Of a stretch of 64,000 nt of DNA, positions 62,366 through 64,000 are shown one piece after another. The stretch's first letter is position 1. The number at the start of each line of letters is the position of its first letter. This stretch comes from an uncultured Saprospiraceae bacterium (lineage in GTDB: Bacteria; Bacteroidota; Bacteroidia; Chitinophagales; Saprospiraceae). The stretch spans positions 62,001-126,000 of the forward strand of contig CAKZQC010000006.1 of NCBI GenBank assembly GCA_937139495.1. Reading direction: 5' to 3'. The translations under genes and the position numbers were made by a program. The notes beneath the pieces were generated by a model that made no database searches, was not told where the DNA came from, and was given only the letters and a program-made list of their open reading frames with translations.

Positions 62366-63394
62366 ATGTCCGTATTGCCCAAGCTACAAAATATTAGAGG
62401 TCCTCGTCGAAAGTTAGGTGTTTTTATTGACTTGCTTATGTTGGGGATTACTGTTCTGGACTTGCTTTGGCTAGGGTTCGATACGGCTTATAGTTCCAAG
62501 ATTATACGACAGTTTATAGATGCTATTTTGCCGTTTAATTACGAACCGATTCACGACAATTTTTATTTTTATGATTCGATAGTAGTGACGTTTTTTATTG
62601 TCGAATTTTTTGGACGATGGATCTTTTCTATTTACCGAAAGGATTACGACAAGTGGTTCTTTTATCCATTTTTTCATTGGTACGATGTACTAGGTTGTAT
62701 TCCTACGAGTTCGTTCCGAATATTGCGCTTGTTGCGTATGGTTGGGCTGTTGTATCGTCTAGATCATTGGAAGGTTATTGAGTTGCAGAATTTTGCTATT
62801 TACAACAAGTTTAAAGAATATTACAACATTCTGCTCGAAGAAGTATCGGATAGAGTCGCTATACGAGTGCTTTCGGAGGCAAAAAATGAGTTGACGACAG
62901 GCAAGCCACTCTTGATGACGATTGCAAATGATATTGTCAAACCCAAACAAAAAACGATTGCGGATATGGTCGTCGGCTTGATTCAGCGTGGTATTGCAGA
63001 GCAGTATCCGCAATATCAAAAAATATTGGAAAAGCATATCTCGGAAGTAGTCAAAACGGAGGTTTCTACCAACAAGGAAGTAAAACAATTTACACGCATA
63101 CCGATACTGGGCGGACAAATAGAAGATACGCTCAATACGGCTGTTAGTCAGATTGTGTTTGGAGTGGTCAATCGGCTGATAGAAGATACGGCAGAAGCCA
63201 AACATCAGCAGGTGTTGAAGTTAGCTGTCAATAGCTTGCTGGATGTGTTACTCGCCGAACCGCCGACCACTGATAGAGCATTGGGCAATGAAATTATAGA
63301 AGAATCTATTGATTTGATTATCAGTAGGGTACAGGTGCAACAATGGAAAGAAGCTGCTCGGCAGCGCAAACTAAATTTGGAAAATGAAATCTGA
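62366..63394 (+). CDS. Pore-less voltage-sensor-like membrane protein
   Basis: 342 residues. Four TM segments at about 17-40, 66-90, 95-113 and 116-133 match a voltage-sensing domain. S2 has Glu80 and Arg84 (FFIVEFFGRWIFS), S3 has Asp107 (HWYDVLGCIP) and S4 has arginines 118, 121 and 124 at three-residue steps, then 131 (FRILRLLRMVGLLYRL). No S5-S6 pore or selectivity filter follows; instead there is a 200-residue soluble helical tail (for example IADMVVGLIQRGIAEQYPQY). So it could be a voltage-gated proton path, as in Hv1, or a sensor linked to the tail. It starts right after the folA stop. A 51-residue membrane protein overlaps its 3' end. Confidence 0.78.
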   Translation: MSVLPKLQNIRGPRRKLGVFIDLLMLGITVLDLLWLGFDTAYSSKIIRQFIDAILPFNYEPIHDNFYFYDSIVVTFFIVEFFGRWIFSIYRKDYDKWFFYPFFHWYDVLGCIPTSSFRILRLLRMVGLLYRLDHWKVIELQNFAIYNKFKEYYNILLEEVSDRVAIRVLSEAKNELTTGKPLLMTIANDIVKPKQKTIADMVVGLIQRGIAEQYPQYQKILEKHISEVVKTEVSTNKEVKQFTRIPILGGQIEDTLNTAVSQIVFGVVNRLIEDTAEAKHQQVLKLAVNSLLDVLLAEPPTTDRALGNEIIEESIDLIISRVQVQQWKEAARQRKLNLENEI

Positions 63395-63539
63395 AAAACA
63401 AAAACAAGAGGAAGATGATCGGCGACAATTTTATGTCAATGTAAGTCTGGCTATGTATGGAGGATTACTTTTAATCGGATTCATATTCAATATATGGGTT
63501 ATTTATCATGTGGGTACGTTTATTTTTAGCTTTTTCTAA
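63384..63539 (+). CDS. 51-residue single-TM protein
   Basis: ATG at 63384 lies inside the last codons of the voltage-sensor-like gene (11-base overlap) and reads to TAA at 63537-63539. The charged start (MKSEKQKQEEDDRRQFYVN) is followed by a hydrophobic helix with GLLLIGFIFNIWVIYHVG. Translational coupling and shared membrane fate suggest a small subunit of the same complex (inference). Similar small membrane partners are common in Bacteroidota but I cannot name this one. Confidence 0.65.
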   Translation: MKSEKQKQEEDDRRQFYVNVSLAMYGGLLLIGFIFNIWVIYHVGTFIFSFF

Positions 63540-63556
63540 ATTCATAGGGACTAAAT

Positions 63557-63571
63557 TTAGACATGCTCTAA
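63557..63571 (+). repeat. Copy of the dispersed 15-bp near-palindrome
   Basis: Exact TTAGACATGCTCTAA, 17 bases past the small membrane protein stop. It is followed by CCTCTATTG. Confidence 0.75.
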
Positions 63572-63612
63572 CCTCTATTGAACAAAAAAATGTTATACAA
63601 AAGTAAAATAAT

Positions 63613-63647
63613 AAGCTAGTTGCAACTAGATGCATCTATTCTAGCTT
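63613..63647 (+). promoter_or_regulatory. Nested palindromes upstream of trxB
   Basis: CTAGTTGCAACTAG (63616-63629) and TAGATGCATCTA (63627-63638) are perfect overlapping palindromes, framed by AAGCTAG and CTAGCTT. They lie 77 bases before the trxB start and may be an operator region. Confidence 0.45.
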
Positions 63648-63723
63648 TTAGAATGTTGAATAGTCTAAAAATAATTTAGTATTTTAGCAAAAATTGAATG
63701 CAAGCAAACACAATCAATAAATA

Positions 63724-64000
63724 ATGGAAACGAAAGAAATAAGAAAAGAAAAATGTGTCATTGTTGGTTCTGGACCAGCAGGTTATACTGCGGCTATCTA
63801 TGCCGCTAGAGCTAATATGAATCCTGTACTCTACACGGGAAGAGAGCCGGGAGGTCAATTGATGATCACGACCGATGTGGAGAATTTTCCAGGTTATCCT
63901 GATGGGGTAATGGGACCACAGATGATGGAAGACCTTCAGAAACAAGCTGCTCGTTTTGATACCGAAATCAATGTGGGTATTATGATTGAGAAAGTTGATT
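63724..64000 (+). CDS. trxB: Thioredoxin reductase, 5' part (runs off the window)
   Basis: The first 92 codons are present. After [11 protein letters not shown] comes the FAD-binding motif [20 protein letters not shown] (11-30), then [21 protein letters not shown], which is diagnostic for thioredoxin reductase. The NADPH site and the CxxC pair lie beyond the edge. It would regenerate reduced thioredoxin in the cytoplasm. Confidence 0.93.
   Translation, partial: METKEIRKEKCVIVGSGPAGYTAAIYAARANMNPVLYTGREPGGQLMITTDVENFPGYPDGVMGPQMMEDLQKQAARFDTEINVGIMIEKVD

Overview
The window is a chromosomal segment of a member of the Bacteroidota. Three secreted proteins end in a type IX secretion (T9SS) sorting domain. 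Several promoters fit the Bacteroidota pattern (TTG, about 20 nt, TAnnTTTG). Paired ExbD proteins, very large TamB-like proteins, a CHAT/TPR protease-like protein and sensor kinases with TPR ectodomains point the same way. A Saprospirales-like organism is my best guess, but no marker here proves it. Base composition looks AT-leaning and uniform. I see no prophage, plasmid, CRISPR array or complete insertion sequence.

Layout. 1-4.4 kb: end of an unknown gene, a two-way terminator, two oligopeptide-type ABC permeases and a tandem universal stress protein. 4.5-7.3 kb: an ExbB / four-TM protein / ExbD / ExbD energy-transduction operon and tRNA-Ser(GGA). 7.8-15 kb: a 1742-residue TamB-like protein and a tandem truncated paralogue with lysine-rich inserts. 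15.2-20.2 kb: tsaD, a DEDDh exonuclease, and a TPR histidine kinase with its REC-HTH response regulator. 20.4-23.8 kb: a surface protein with a phage-type S74 chaperone, then a T9SS cargo protein. 24-26.8 kb: SHOCT membrane protein, alpha/beta hydrolase and a WYL-GyrI fusion regulator. 26.9-37.8 kb: metH and a minus-strand run of M1 peptidase, membrane protein, cupin, CHAT-TPR protein and DnaQ-like exonuclease. 37.9-43.4 kb: a small lipoprotein with a Kunitz/BPTI-like cysteine pattern, radA, an NmrA-like protein, a CapA-like lipoprotein and an unknown helical protein. 43.7-50.2 kb: two tandem LRR T9SS proteins with duplicated promoters. 50.4-58.7 kb: accC, a cluster of GGGCGAAT palindromes, a TPR protein, a large SF1 helicase and an M48 peptidase. 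58.7-64 kb: lgt, flavin reductase, DUF975-like and Gre-like proteins, folA, a pore-less voltage-sensor-like protein, a 51-residue membrane protein and the start of trxB.

Most of the window is envelope biology (import, energy transduction, outer-membrane assembly, lipoprotein maturation, secreted adhesins and proteases) mixed with housekeeping genes. The least ordinary items are the bacterial Kunitz-type lipoprotein; the stand-alone voltage-sensor-like domain coupled to folA and a tiny membrane protein; a 166-bp MITE-like element in the 5' leader of one LRR gene, whose tandem paralogue seems to keep the empty site; and a 15-bp near-palindrome (TTAGACATGCTCTAA) that recurs only between genes. 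All function calls come from reading the sequence and memory of families; no search was run.
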